Below are positions 16,828 to 25,576 of a DNA stretch of 64,000 nucleotides, in pieces. Source of the stretch: Paenibacillus tepidiphilus (GTDB lineage Bacteria; Bacillota; Bacilli; Paenibacillales; Paenibacillaceae); assembly GCF_008635795.1 (NCBI RefSeq), contig NZ_VWRQ01000010.1:124001-188000 (forward strand), written 5' to 3'. Made by a program: the position numbers and the translations under genes. The stretch's first letter is position 1. Each line of letters opens with the position of its first letter. A model generated the notes under the pieces. That model worked only from the letters and a program-made list of their open reading frames with translations, was not told the origin of the DNA and did no database searches.

Positions 16828-17934
16828 GTGGATAAAATGAATGATGAATTCTACATGTCACTGGCGCTGGATATGGCGGAACGGGCGCAAGGCCAGACCG
16901 GCATCAATCCCGTCGTCGGCTGTGTGGTCGTCAAGGATGGTGTAATGATCGGGCTGGGCACGCATCTGCAGCGCGGGGGTGGACATGCCGAGGTACATGC
17001 GCTTAACATGGCGGCCGGTCAAGCGCAGGGCAGCACCGCATATGTGACGCTGGAGCCGTGCAGCCATTACGGCAAGACGCCGCCCTGCAGCCAGCGGCTG
17101 ATCGACGAAGGCGTGGCGCGGGTGGTGGTTGCCTGCGAGGACCCCAATCCGCAGGTGGCCGGAAGAGGCGTTGCGCTGCTGCGTGAGCACGGCGTAGAGG
17201 TTGAGGTCGGGCTGCTTCGGGAGCGGGCGCTCCGCCTGAACGAGAAGTTCATCAAGTACATCCTGACGAAGCGGCCGTTTGTGACCCTGAAGAGCGCCAG
17301 TACGCTGGACGGGAAGATCGCAACGCGCACCGGCGACAGCAAATGGATCTCGAATGCGCAGTCACGCGAGCTGGTCCATACGCTGCGGCACCGGCATCAG
17401 GGAATTATGGTTGGCGTGAATACGGTCCTGGCCGACAATCCTTCACTGACGACCCGGCTGGAGGTTCCGGCGCTCAGCCCGATCCGGATTGTCATCGACT
17501 CTTCTCTGCGGATTCCGCTGGAGTCGGCTGTCGTTACGGACGGCCTGGCCAAGACGCTGGTCGTTACCACCGAGGCATCCGATCCTGTCAAGAAGGAGGC
17601 GCTGACCGCTGCCGGCGTTCAGGTTGAGACCTGCGGCGCAGGTCCGCGTGTGGACCTCGATGCTGCAATGGCCCGCCTGGGCGAGCTGGAGATCGGCTCC
17701 ATATTGCTTGAGGGCGGCGGGACGCTGAACGGAGCAATGCTGCAAGGCGGACATGTGGACCGGGTAGCGTTATTCTTTGCCCCGAAGATTGTCGGCGGCG
17801 GCGCTGCTGCCCCGGGTACCTTCGATTTCCCGGGCGTAGAGCTGATGCGTGAGGCGATTACGCTGGAGGGACTGGAAGCAGAGGTGCTCGGAGATAATGT
17901 CTATATGACCGGGAAGCCGGTAGTATTGGGATAA
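16828..17934 (+). CDS. ribD: Bifunctional riboflavin deaminase/reductase
   Basis: RibD deaminates the pyrimidine intermediate from GTP and then reduces its ribosyl side chain, the second and third steps of riboflavin synthesis. The 368-residue protein has an N-terminal zinc deaminase domain with HAE (His53-Glu55) and PCSHYGKTPPC (Cys78, Cys87), and a C-terminal NADPH reductase domain from ~residue 150 (KSASTLDGKIATRTGDSKW; GGGTLNGAML). I chose GTG, eight bases after GGAGG; an ATG in that same site is too early to use it. It is the first gene of the rib operon. Confidence 0.95.
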   Translation: MDKMNDEFYMSLALDMAERAQGQTGINPVVGCVVVKDGVMIGLGTHLQRGGGHAEVHALNMAAGQAQGSTAYVTLEPCSHYGKTPPCSQRLIDEGVARVVVACEDPNPQVAGRGVALLREHGVEVEVGLLRERALRLNEKFIKYILTKRPFVTLKSASTLDGKIATRTGDSKWISNAQSRELVHTLRHRHQGIMVGVNTVLADNPSLTTRLEVPALSPIRIVIDSSLRIPLESAVVTDGLAKTLVVTTEASDPVKKEALTAAGVQVETCGAGPRVDLDAAMARLGELEIGSILLEGGGTLNGAMLQGGHVDRVALFFAPKIVGGGAAAPGTFDFPGVELMREAITLEGLEAEVLGDNVYMTGKPVVLG

Positions 17935-17955
17935 CAGTCCCATGAGTGTTAACGC

Positions 17956-18000
17956 GATCTGTAGGTTTATGTGATCTGTAGTTTAGGCGATCAGCAGGTT
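17956..18000 (+). repeat. Three imperfect GATC-containing direct repeats between ribD and ribE
   Basis: GATCTGTAGGTT (17956), GATCTGTAGTTT (17973) and GATCAGCAGGTT (17989) recur at 16-17 base spacing, and a GTTAAC lies at each end of the array. No function is known to me. Confidence 0.6.
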
Positions 18001-18043
18001 AACATTTTCTGAGTGCGGATTTTGTATCGTTAGGAGGGATTGC

Positions 18044-18712
18044 ATGTTCACCGGATTGGTTGAGGAGGTAGGCGTCCTGCGGGGCGTAAGCGGCAGCGGC
18101 GAGATGATGGTGCTGAATATCGGCGCTGCCGTCATCATGAGCGATCTCAAGATTGGTGACAGCGTAGCTGTCAATGGGGTCTGCCTGACGGCGACTTCGG
18201 TCAGCGAGCATTCATTTACAGTCGATGTGATGCCGCAAACCTACCGGAACAGCACCTTGAAGGACCTGCGGACCGGCAGCCGTATGAATCTGGAACGGGC
18301 TATGGCCGCCGGCGGGCGGTTCGGCGGCCATATTGTGCAGGGGCATGTTGACGGCACTGCCGAGATCCGCTCCCTGAAGCGCGACCAGAACGCCATCGTG
18401 TTCGAAATTGCGCCGGACCGCAGCTCGCTGTTCAAATATATTATTCCCAAGGGCTCCATTACCATTGACGGCATCAGCCTCACCGTCGTAAATACGACGG
18501 CTTCTGCTTTTACCGTCTCGATCATTCCGCACACGCTCGGGGAGACGGTACTGGCTCATAAACGCACGGGTGACAGCGTCAATATTGAATGCGATGTCCT
18601 TGGCAAATATGTGGATCATCTTCTCCACTACAGCAGGGGGACGGGCGAAGAAGAGGAAGCGCGCAGTTCCAGGATCAGCCATGAGTTTCTGGCGGCCAAC
18701 GGGTTCGTATAA
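18044..18712 (+). CDS. ribE: Riboflavin synthase alpha subunit
   Basis: This enzyme dismutates two 6,7-dimethyl-8-ribityllumazine molecules into riboflavin and the pyrimidine intermediate. The 222-residue protein consists of two lumazine-binding barrels. The first starts MFTGLVEEVG and has SVAVNGVCLT; the second has GGHIVQGHVDGTAEI and ITIDGISLTV. The ATG follows AGGAGG. It is 109 bases after ribD and 61 before ribBA in the same operon. Confidence 0.95.
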   Translation: MFTGLVEEVGVLRGVSGSGEMMVLNIGAAVIMSDLKIGDSVAVNGVCLTATSVSEHSFTVDVMPQTYRNSTLKDLRTGSRMNLERAMAAGGRFGGHIVQGHVDGTAEIRSLKRDQNAIVFEIAPDRSSLFKYIIPKGSITIDGISLTVVNTTASAFTVSIIPHTLGETVLAHKRTGDSVNIECDVLGKYVDHLLHYSRGTGEEEEARSSRISHEFLAANGFV

Positions 18713-18773
18713 TTAAGATCAGGCTTCTGCGCCAGTCTAAGCAGGCTGCGCCGGGCCGACAGGAGGAAGTACC

Positions 18774-20027
18774 ATGAGTGAGCAGCAAGGGCAAGACAGC
18801 GTTCTCGACCGGATCGAGGATGCGATTTATGATTTGATGCGCGGCAAGGTCATTATCGTAGTCGACGATGAGGACCGCGAGAATGAAGGCGACTTCGTCG
18901 CACTGGCTGAACGCGCGACACCGGAAGTTATTAATTTTATGATTACAGAAGGCCGCGGTCTGGTCTGTCTGCCGATTACGCCCGAACGGGCGGAGGAGCT
19001 GGACCTGCAGCCTATGGTGGTCCAGAACACCGATAACCACGGCACCGCATTTACCGTATCCATCGACCATAAAGACACCACCACCGGCATTTCCGCCGGT
19101 GAGCGCTCCATGACCATTAAAGCGATTATGGACCCGAACGCCAAGCCGTCCGATTTCCGCCGGCCGGGCCACATGTTCCCTCTGATCGCCAAGAAAGGCG
19201 GCGTGCTGCGCCGCTCCGGCCATACGGAGGCCGCAGTAGACCTGGCCCGCATGTGCGGCGCCTATCCGGCCGGCGTCATCTGCGAGGTTGTCAAGACCGA
19301 CGGCACGATGGCCCGCCTGCCGGATCTGATTGAGATTGCGCAGAAGCATGACCTTAAGCTGATCAGCATCAAGGATCTGATCCATTACCGCAACGAGAAG
19401 GAGCATCTGGTGCACCGGGAAGTGGCGGTTAACCTGCCGACCGATTTCGGCGTATTCCAGACGGTGGCCTACACCAACGAAGTGGACGACAAGGAACATG
19501 TCGCACTGGTGAAGGGCGACATCTCCGGCGACGAACCGGTGCTGGTCCGCGTCCATTCCGAATGCCTGACCGGTGATGTGTTTCACTCCCACCGCTGCGA
19601 CTGCGGCCCGCAGTTCGAAGCGGCGCTGCGCCAGATCGAAGAAGCCGGTCGCGGTGTGCTGCTCTATATGCGCCAGGAGGGCCGGGGGATTGGCCTGATC
19701 AACAAGCTGCGCGCCTATAAGCTGCAGGAGGAAGGGCTGGACACGGTGGATGCCAACCTGAAGCTGGGCTTCCCGGCAGACCTGCGCGATTACGGCATCG
19801 GCGCCCAGATTCTCAAGGACCTCGGTGTACGCCAGATCCGCCTGCTCACCAACAATCCGCGTAAGATCAAAGGCCTGGAAGGCTACGGTCTGGAAGTGGT
19901 GGAACGGGTGCCGATCCAGATGCCGGAGAACAAGGACAACACGAATTATCTGCATACCAAGCAGGCCAAGCTGGGCCACCTGCTGAAGTTCGACAATATC
20001 GAGCAGAACGAGAATTCCAAGCTTTAA
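18774..20027 (+). CDS. ribBA: Bifunctional DHBP synthase / GTP cyclohydrolase II
   Basis: The 417-residue fusion feeds both arms of riboflavin synthesis. Residues ~1-205 make 3,4-dihydroxy-2-butanone 4-phosphate from ribulose 5-phosphate ([31 protein letters not shown]). Residues ~206-405 open GTP, with the zinc site [18 protein letters not shown] and QEGRGIGL. Both active sites look intact. The start follows AGGAGGAAG, and ribH follows 35 bases downstream. Confidence 0.96.
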   Translation: MSEQQGQDSVLDRIEDAIYDLMRGKVIIVVDDEDRENEGDFVALAERATPEVINFMITEGRGLVCLPITPERAEELDLQPMVVQNTDNHGTAFTVSIDHKDTTTGISAGERSMTIKAIMDPNAKPSDFRRPGHMFPLIAKKGGVLRRSGHTEAAVDLARMCGAYPAGVICEVVKTDGTMARLPDLIEIAQKHDLKLISIKDLIHYRNEKEHLVHREVAVNLPTDFGVFQTVAYTNEVDDKEHVALVKGDISGDEPVLVRVHSECLTGDVFHSHRCDCGPQFEAALRQIEEAGRGVLLYMRQEGRGIGLINKLRAYKLQEEGLDTVDANLKLGFPADLRDYGIGAQILKDLGVRQIRLLTNNPRKIKGLEGYGLEVVERVPIQMPENKDNTNYLHTKQAKLGHLLKFDNIEQNENSKL

Positions 20028-20062
20028 CAACATTTTTTACTATATAAATGAAGGGTTGATGA

Positions 20063-20536
20063 ATGAATATGCCGAATTACTATGAAGGACATTTAGTTTC
20101 CGAAGGACTGAAATACGGTGTTGTGGTTGGGCGTTTCAATGAGTTTATTACGAGCAAGCTGCTCTCCGGCGCCTTGGATGCATTCAAACGGCACGGCGTA
20201 GCTGACGATGAAGTGGATGTGGCCTGGGTTCCCGGCGTATTCGAAATTCCGCTGATCTGCCAGAAGATGGCCGAAAGCGGCAAATATGACGCTGTTATCG
20301 CTTTGGGCACTGTCATCCGCGGATCGACGACGCATTATGACTATGTATGCAATGAGGTAGCCAAAGGCGTGGCCCAGATTAACCTCAAGACTGGTGTGCC
20401 GACAATCTTCGGTGTAGTGACGACCGAGAACATTGAACAGGCCATTGAGCGCTCCGGAACCAAAGCCGGCAACAAGGGCTGGGATGCCGCCACCGCCGCC
20501 ATCGAAATGGCGAACCTGAACAAGCTGTTCAAATAA
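20063..20536 (+). CDS. ribH: 6,7-dimethyl-8-ribityllumazine synthase
   Basis: RibH condenses the pyrimidine and dihydroxybutanone intermediates to lumazine and in Bacillus forms a 60-subunit shell around riboflavin synthase. The 157-residue protein shows [40 protein letters not shown] and [16 protein letters not shown] with the catalytic His in the THYDYV segment. It is the last gene of the operon, with a long-stem terminator 24 bases after the stop. B. subtilis ribT is not present. Confidence 0.95.
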   Translation: MNMPNYYEGHLVSEGLKYGVVVGRFNEFITSKLLSGALDAFKRHGVADDEVDVAWVPGVFEIPLICQKMAESGKYDAVIALGTVIRGSTTHYDYVCNEVAKGVAQINLKTGVPTIFGVVTTENIEQAIERSGTKAGNKGWDAATAAIEMANLNKLFK

Positions 20537-20559
20537 GGAAATTCTTAACGAATCATATA

Positions 20560-20618
20560 CCTTCAAGAGAATGGAGCTTTTTTCGGAAGAAAAGGAACTT
20601 CTCTTGGAGGTGTTTTTG
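20560..20618 (+). terminator. Rho-independent terminator of the rib operon
   Basis: CCTTCAAGAGAA (20560-20571) pairs with TTCTCTTGGAGG (20599-20610), with one G-U and an internal A/T-rich sub-hairpin. TGTTTTTGCTTT follows. Confidence 0.8.
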
Positions 20619-20673
20619 CTTTAAAATGAATGCTGTTGAAGATAATTAAAACGCAGGTTGCGTTCAAACGATA

Positions 20674-20713
20674 TTAAAAAGCCAGTCCCTGATTGAATTC
20701 AGAAGACTGGCTG
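20674..20713 (-). terminator. Minus-strand terminator of the AT-rich cassette
   Basis: Read on the minus strand, AGCCAGTC pairs with GACTGGCT (20680-20687 with 20705-20712) and TTTTTAAT follows. It lies 50 bases after the last minus-strand reading frame and closes that cassette. Confidence 0.8.
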
Positions 20714-20760
20714 CATAACTCGTATGGTGTTTTAATCTATATCGCGCAAACGGGATACCC

Positions 20761-20919
20761 TCAAAGCACAGCTGAAGCATTCTCTTTTTTCTTCATAGGG
20801 TGTTCCACTGATGGACAGATTTTAGTGTACAATTCATTTTTTCGTGTCAGACTCGAAGTGGATATTTTAAAGCCATATTGTTTGAGGAGTTTCAGCTCAT
20901 TATGATCGATTTGTTTAAT
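20761..20919 (-). CDS. Small protein, possible paralogue of the adjacent 56-residue protein; non-standard start
   Basis: A reading frame of about 52 residues follows the purine-rich site AGGAGGGGAGGG. The only start at normal spacing is ATT; an upstream TTG would add 19 residues but has no ribosome site. Its N-terminal part (IDHNELKLLKQYGFKIST) resembles the neighbouring 56-residue product (KQEALRELQAYGYKTKPA), which suggests a short shared alpha-helical motif and a common origin. It could be a decayed copy. I do not recognise the family. It is the last frame of the AT-rich minus-strand cassette. Confidence 0.4.
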   Translation of the reverse strand: MKQIDHNELKLLKQYGFKISTSSLTRKNELYTKICPSVEHPMKKKENASAVL

Positions 20920-20981
20920 TGTTATCCCTCCCCTCCTATCTAAATAGTATGTGGCGAGGAGAGGGATTATAAACAAACTAT

Positions 20982-21152
20982 TTAATTTTGTACATTCATC
21001 CGTTCTGTGCGGTTTCCGAAAAAGGATAAGGGATTGGAGGCTTTAGTTTTTGATTTATTCATTGTATTTGCAGGTTTAGTTTTATAACCGTAAGCTTGAA
21101 GTTCACGAAGCGCTTCTTGCTTTTCTTCTCCCCTGAGTACAGTGATTTTCAT
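20982..21152 (-). CDS. 56-residue protein of unknown function
   Basis: I found this small gene by reading the minus strand. ATG lies seven bases after AAGGAGGAG, a strong ribosome site, and the frame ends in TAA. The product begins MKITVLRGEEKQEALRELQ, then has a basic, Asn/Lys-rich middle and NPLSFFGNR near the end. It starts 21 bases after the stop of the 334-residue membrane protein gene, so the two should be co-transcribed. The function is unknown. The size and style resemble small accessory or phage-associated proteins, which is only an impression. Confidence 0.7.
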   Translation of the reverse strand: MKITVLRGEEKQEALRELQAYGYKTKPANTMNKSKTKASNPLSFFGNRTERMNVQN

Positions 21153-21173
21153 TTTATCTCCTCCTTAATAACG

Positions 21174-22178
21174 CTAATTCTGCTGAGCATTAATATTATA
21201 ATATATTTTTTTTAATAGGGCACGAAGAACTTGGTCTGCATCACTCATGGTGGAACTTATTAATTCATTTAATTCATCATTTAGGCTAGGGCTAAAGATT
21301 ATAAGCGCTAAAAGCTTGTCACGAGGTGTTTCAATATCAGTAGCATAATACACTCGGTCTTTCTTTTCATCAAACCCATGATTAGAAAAAACATAGTAGG
21401 TGAAATTAATAAGTATGGCAATCAAGATTCCTGAACGCAACAAACTTTCAAGTCTCTGCACTTTGTTATCCGGTAAATCCAAATCAATTTCGACACCAAG
21501 ATGAATTCCCCACATCGCAAGGGCGATTTTATAAAATGCAAAGTTTATAGCATCTGATTCTTTATATCTACTTACTGACTTGTCCTGTAATGATGTTTTC
21601 ATCCGGTTAGCAAGTTGTATAGTGGGTATAGTGTTACCATTTTTTAACGCGTTTTGGGCGGTAAGCAACATTCGATATAGCTTGGTAGGAACATAATAAT
21701 AATGCTGGGAAAAAATATTGACGTTCTCACCCTCTCTAGAGTATTCACCAATATTTTTAACCATTATGCGTGTTTCATTTTTTCTAATTATAATTTCATA
21801 GTGAAATAGTTGAACTGCTATAGCATATGGGTTTGTTTCAACAAAGGTTTGGGCAGTTCTGCTCAATAAATATCTTAATTGTAACGGCTTCTGCTCCTCG
21901 TTTAAAATTGCCAGCAATCTTTTTTCATCTTCAACCTGCTCCTGTAAGTTTGCAATGCTTCCATTATAGATACGTACCATAATAGAAATAATGGTGCCAC
22001 CAATAAATAAAGCAGCCCAAAAAGGGACAGGGAATTGCAAATGCTCCGTCATCCATCGGGTAACAGGGTTAAACCATGTCTCCTCTGAAAACTTTTTTAC
22101 CAGTTCAGAACCCCAAAACCATAAAACTAACGAAATAACAACAAGTATATCCGGAATAAAAACTTTCTTAGACTTCAT
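21174..22178 (-). CDS. Two-helix membrane protein with large cytoplasmic domain, unknown function
   Basis: The 334-residue protein has two N-terminal membrane segments (~residues 8-26 and 50-70) around a short loop, a charged coiled-coil-like stretch (~74-100), and a ~230-residue soluble part with one more hydrophobic run (SGILIAILINFTYYVF, ~248-263). The ATG follows GGAG. I do not recognise the family. Codons are A/T-rich, with many AAA, AAT, TTA and ATA, unlike the GC-rich neighbours on both sides, so recent acquisition is likely. The layout resembles membrane-tethered sensors or effectors in general, but no catalytic motif is visible. Confidence 0.75.
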   Translation of the reverse strand: MKSKKVFIPDILVVISLVLWFWGSELVKKFSEETWFNPVTRWMTEHLQFPVPFWAALFIGGTIISIMVRIYNGSIANLQEQVEDEKRLLAILNEEQKPLQLRYLLSRTAQTFVETNPYAIAVQLFHYEIIIRKNETRIMVKNIGEYSREGENVNIFSQHYYYVPTKLYRMLLTAQNALKNGNTIPTIQLANRMKTSLQDKSVSRYKESDAINFAFYKIALAMWGIHLGVEIDLDLPDNKVQRLESLLRSGILIAILINFTYYVFSNHGFDEKKDRVYYATDIETPRDKLLALIIFSPSLNDELNELISSTMSDADQVLRALLKKIYYNINAQQN

Positions 22179-22526
22179 ACCATCATCTCCATAAAATCTT
22201 AATTAAGAAAGATATTTTTATCACTAAAAGTTCCGATAGAAAATAGGTTAGCGCAAATGGAGAATTCTGGATGTTAAATAACTAACAACATTTCTGGGTC
22301 TACTTAATTTCGAATATTAAAATCAGGCTTGTAGCCTGGCTAAAAGCTATAAATTGCAACTGTGTCAATACAGAGGTGAAGGTGCAATGAGGTTGACGGG
22401 AAGAGTCCGAAAGAATTAAACTAAGGTATTAGAAGAAAGCATGGATTATAAGCACTCTTTCTGCTTGTGTAGCGTCCCATTTCTTTGCGGCGCTGCACTT
22501 TCATTTTTTTATTGGGAGGCACCCTC
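22179..22526. other. Intergenic region between AT-rich cassette and scpA
   Basis: About 350 bases. The left part is A/T-rich and probably holds the cassette promoter, which I could not place. A CAGGCT-TGT-AGCCTG hairpin near 22324-22338 is followed by TTTTAAT on the minus strand. A candidate scpA promoter lies further right. Confidence 0.5.
22393..22422 (+). promoter_or_regulatory. Candidate sigma-A promoter for scpAB
   Basis: TTGACG (22393-22398) and TAAACT (22417-22422) are separated by 18 bases. It is the best-looking promoter before scpA. Confidence 0.4.
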
Positions 22527-23318
22527 GTGACTGTATTGTACAAGCTGGAGACGTTCGAAGGACCGCTCGATCTGCTCTTGCACTTGATAGATAAAGCGGA
22601 AATTGACATCCAGGACATTCCGGTCAGCGAGATTACCGAACAGTACATGGAGTATCTGCAGAATATGCAGGAGCTTGAGCTGGAAGTGACCAGCGAGTTC
22701 CTGGTCATGGCGGCGACGCTGTTGTCAATCAAGAGCAAGATGCTGCTGCCAAAGCCGCCGGTCATCGAGTTTGAGGATTTCGAGTATTATGACGACGAAG
22801 ATTACGATCCGCGGGCCGAACTCGTGCAGAGGCTGATCGAATACCGCAAGATCAAGAGCATCGCCGTGCAGCTGCTGGATATGGAGGGTGAACGCAGCCT
22901 GATCTTCACGAAGGAGCCGGAGGATCTGGGCCCCTTTGTGCCGGTGCAGCTGGATAATACGCTGAAGGGCCTGCATACCTCCGACCTGATTGCCGCTTTC
23001 CGCAAGGCGCTTAGCAAGGCGGCCAGAAGGACCTCCTACCAGCGGATTACGCGTGATGAGATCTCCGTCAAGGACCGTATCCGCGAAGTCTCCGATGCGC
23101 TGATGAAGAAGGGCAGGGGCGGCAGGCTCCGCTTCTCGGCACTGCTGCATGAAGAAATGGCCCGCCATGAAATCGTGACGACCTTTCTCGCCATTCTGGA
23201 ATTGATGAAGATGAAGGCGATTGTATGCTACCAGGAGAAATTGTTTGAAGACATCGTGATGGAATGGAGAGGGGGAGAAGACTTCAGTGGATTACAAAAT
23301 GTTGAAATCGATTATTGA
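22527..23318 (+). CDS. scpA: Segregation and condensation protein A (kleisin)
   Basis: ScpA bridges the heads of the SMC dimer and, with ScpB, forms the condensin that organises and segregates the chromosome. The 263-residue protein has the conserved start YKLETFEGPLDLLLHLIDK, EFLVMAATLLSIKSKMLLP, an acidic linker, and the C-terminal winged helix (HEIVTTFLAILELMKMK). I chose GTG after GGGAGG; an ATG 14 codons upstream lacks a ribosome site. Its 3' end overlaps scpB by 32 bases, so the pair is coupled. Confidence 0.95.
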   Translation: MTVLYKLETFEGPLDLLLHLIDKAEIDIQDIPVSEITEQYMEYLQNMQELELEVTSEFLVMAATLLSIKSKMLLPKPPVIEFEDFEYYDDEDYDPRAELVQRLIEYRKIKSIAVQLLDMEGERSLIFTKEPEDLGPFVPVQLDNTLKGLHTSDLIAAFRKALSKAARRTSYQRITRDEISVKDRIREVSDALMKKGRGGRLRFSALLHEEMARHEIVTTFLAILELMKMKAIVCYQEKLFEDIVMEWRGGEDFSGLQNVEIDY

Positions 23319-23889
23319 GGGGCTGCTGTTCCTGTCGGGAGATGAAGGCCTCTCCGCCCGCCAGATTGCGGAGATTACTGAACAGCGGGCGGAGCTTGCC
23401 GAACGGGCTCTGGAAGAATTGAAGGAAGAGTTCGTATCCCAGGGACGCGGGCTGCAGGTGGTGCAGATTGCCGGGAATTACCGGCTGGCGACACTTCCCG
23501 AGCACGCGCCGTATTTCGAGCGGCTTGCTTATTCTCCGGCCCGCGCTTCCTTGTCGCAGGCTGCGCTGGAGACCCTGGCCATTATCGCCTACCGCCAGCC
23601 GATTACCCGTGTCGAGATTGAGGAGATCCGCGGTGTAAAATCCGAACGGGCGCTGCACACGCTGGTGAACAAGGATTTGATTGTGGAGGTCGGCCGGGCC
23701 GAGGCTATCGGGCGCCCTATTCTCTATGGCACGACCAAGACCTTTCTGGACAGCTTCGGACTGGCCAATCTGAAAGAGCTGCCGGAGCCTTCCGCTTCCG
23801 ATATCACCGATAATCTGGAAGAAGAAACCCAGCTGCTGTTCAGCAAGCTGGATAACCAGATGACCTTCGATGATGTCGATCCGCAGTAA
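23287..23889 (+). CDS. scpB: Segregation and condensation protein B
   Basis: ScpB dimers bind the ScpA kleisin in the SMC complex. The 200-residue protein has two winged helices. The first carries IIEGLLFLSGDEGLSARQIAE; the second carries ALETLAIIAYRQPITRVEIEEIRGV and GRPILYGTT, which are diagnostic. The C-terminal ~40 residues are acidic and tail-like. The GTG start follows GGGGGAG inside scpA; an ATG four codons later is an alternative. A strong terminator ends the unit. Confidence 0.95.
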   Translation: MDYKMLKSIIEGLLFLSGDEGLSARQIAEITEQRAELAERALEELKEEFVSQGRGLQVVQIAGNYRLATLPEHAPYFERLAYSPARASLSQAALETLAIIAYRQPITRVEIEEIRGVKSERALHTLVNKDLIVEVGRAEAIGRPILYGTTKTFLDSFGLANLKELPEPSASDITDNLEEETQLLFSKLDNQMTFDDVDPQ

Positions 23890-23940
23890 ATTGCAACTTT
23901 AACAGTAATCATTTGTTATCCTCAGCTAGTATACTGCTAT

Positions 23941-23974
23941 AAACCGCTGTTCCACCGGGAACAGCGGTTTTTTG
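23941..23974 (+). terminator. Rho-independent terminator after scpB
   Basis: AAACCGCTGTTCC (23941-23953) pairs perfectly with GGAACAGCGGTTT (23958-23970), and the T-run continues with TTTG. Confidence 0.94.
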
Positions 23975-24066
23975 TCGTATAATGCGATATGCCGAATTTT
24001 TTCCAGCCCTAAATGCCATACTAATCCAAGAGATGTCCCATTCCCTAGCTGCGTGGAGGTTATCCC

Positions 24067-24765
24067 GTGAGTTTATGGCTTGTTATACCTTTGGCCTTGC
24101 TGCTGATCGTCCTGGTACTGATTCTAAGCTCTTCCATACATTTTCATTTCCGCTTGCGCCGTCAGGGTAAAGACGACCGGATCGAATTCGATATCCGGGC
24201 TTTGTTTGGACTGGTCAAAATCCATTATGAGGTTCCCAAGCTGGTGTTCAAGGGACTTCAGGAAGGGATAAAGGTCAAGCTGGAGGAAACCGGAGCGGGG
24301 CCGCTTAAGCAGACGCCCGATAAAGAAGGGAACATTGATAAAGACGCCGTTGTGAAATGGATGGATGAGTTCAAGCTGGCCCTTCAGGCAACCAAGGGTC
24401 TGCGGAAATGGATCAACGATCTCTTATCCCATGTCCGGATATCGAAGCTGGACTGGTCAACCGACTTCTCGCTCGGAGATGCGGCATATACGGCGACAGC
24501 GGCGGGGGCTTTGTGGGGGCTGAAGTGGAGCGCTGCCGGCTGGCTGTCCGGGAGGGTGCGCCTGCAGCGTAAGCCGCGGCTGTTTGTTGTACCAGTATTC
24601 CAGGATGAACTGCTCTTTTCAACTCTGATGGAAGGAACCGGAAAGCTGTCGCTGTCTTATATGCTGTATGCTGTATTTCTGCTCATCAGACGGGTGTTTA
24701 AGGTTAAGGGCGGGCTGGCCCGGTGGATTGGTTTACTCCGCCAAATAAAGCGCGATGCCGGATAA
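24067..24765 (+). CDS. DUF2953 protein (YtfI-like)
   Basis: A 232-residue protein with an N-terminal membrane segment (LVIPLALLLIVLVLILSSS). A basic/charged body follows, with FDIRALFGLVKIHYEVPKL and later SKLDWSTDFSLGDAAYTATAAGALWGLK, the conserved DUF2953 signature. A second hydrophobic run lies near the end. The GTG start follows GGAGG. The family is found beside ytfJ/gerW in spore formers, as here (108 bases apart), which suggests a sporulation role; the molecular function is unknown. Confidence 0.88.
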   Translation: MSLWLVIPLALLLIVLVLILSSSIHFHFRLRRQGKDDRIEFDIRALFGLVKIHYEVPKLVFKGLQEGIKVKLEETGAGPLKQTPDKEGNIDKDAVVKWMDEFKLALQATKGLRKWINDLLSHVRISKLDWSTDFSLGDAAYTATAAGALWGLKWSAAGWLSGRVRLQRKPRLFVVPVFQDELLFSTLMEGTGKLSLSYMLYAVFLLIRRVFKVKGGLARWIGLLRQIKRDAG

Positions 24766-24873
24766 ATGATCATGCCCCTGCTCTGCGCTTCCTTCATACA
24801 TACTCCTTTCTCCTGCTGTGCATAATACAGAAAGCGTTAGGAACATTTAGCACATCACAGGAGGAGAATAATC

Positions 24874-25365
24874 ATGAGCGATCATCCGATTCAAGGTCTG
24901 ATGCAGACGGCGATGGAAAATATTAAAGGCATGGTAGATGTAAATACGATTGTCGGTGATCCTGTTGAGACACCGGATGGCAGCGTCATTCTGCCGATCA
25001 GCAAGGTGGCCTTCGGCTTTGCGGCCGGCGGGAGCGATTACCGGGTGGAGGATGATGCGCCGGGTGTCAACGGCTCTGCAAACGGCGGCGTCAAAATGCT
25101 GCCCTTCGGCGGCGGCAGCGGCGGCGGGGTATCCATTCGTCCGATTGCTTTTCTCGTTGTAGGCAAAGAAGGGGTGCATATTGTGCCGCTGGACAATCAG
25201 ACACATCTGTTCGAGAAAATGATCGACGCCGCACCCAATCTGATCGACAAAATCCAGGGGATGTTTCCAAACGGTACGCCTGTAGGCGCAGAAGTGGTCA
25301 ACACGCCGCCCAAGCCTTCAGTGAAGTCCGAGCCGGCTGTCACCAGCAATCCGTCAACACATTAA
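24874..25365 (+). CDS. gerW: Spore protein YtfJ/GerW
   Basis: A 163-residue member of the GerW family with DHPIQGLMQTAMENIKGMVD, VGDPVETPDGSVILPISKV, a glycine-rich GGGSGGG loop and RPIAFLVVGKEGVHIVPLD. In B. subtilis GerW is made in the sporangium and is needed for normal germination. The ATG follows GGAGGAG. The C-terminal ~25 residues are Pro/Ser/Thr-rich and probably unstructured. It is paired with the DUF2953 gene and ends at a terminator. Confidence 0.93.
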   Translation: MSDHPIQGLMQTAMENIKGMVDVNTIVGDPVETPDGSVILPISKVAFGFAAGGSDYRVEDDAPGVNGSANGGVKMLPFGGGSGGGVSIRPIAFLVVGKEGVHIVPLDNQTHLFEKMIDAAPNLIDKIQGMFPNGTPVGAEVVNTPPKPSVKSEPAVTSNPSTH

Positions 25366-25423
25366 GACAACGGTATTGCGCTGTACACGGCGTAGACTGG
25401 GCAGGTGAATATGTGGGGATAAG

Positions 25424-25462
25424 AGGGAGATCGCCCTGATACAGGCGGTGTCCCTTTTTTGT
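25424..25462 (+). terminator. Rho-independent terminator after gerW
   Basis: AGGGAGATCGCC (25424-25435) pairs with GGCGGTGTCCCT (25444-25455) at eleven of twelve positions, and a run of Ts follows. Confidence 0.85.
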
Positions 25463-25576
25463 GTTTGGGCGTGCCGGACATACCTGCAGGCTCGGCCGCA
25501 TACACTTGTACAACACAAGGATGTTTCGGAGCGACCTGAGCCAGTTCGAGAACCGATAAAGAGCCGGAGGATGAAC

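Noticed and set aside
20674..22420. Prophage or transposon for the AT-rich cassette
   Set aside because: No integrase, transposase, inverted ends or structural phage genes are present. Only base composition suggests transfer.
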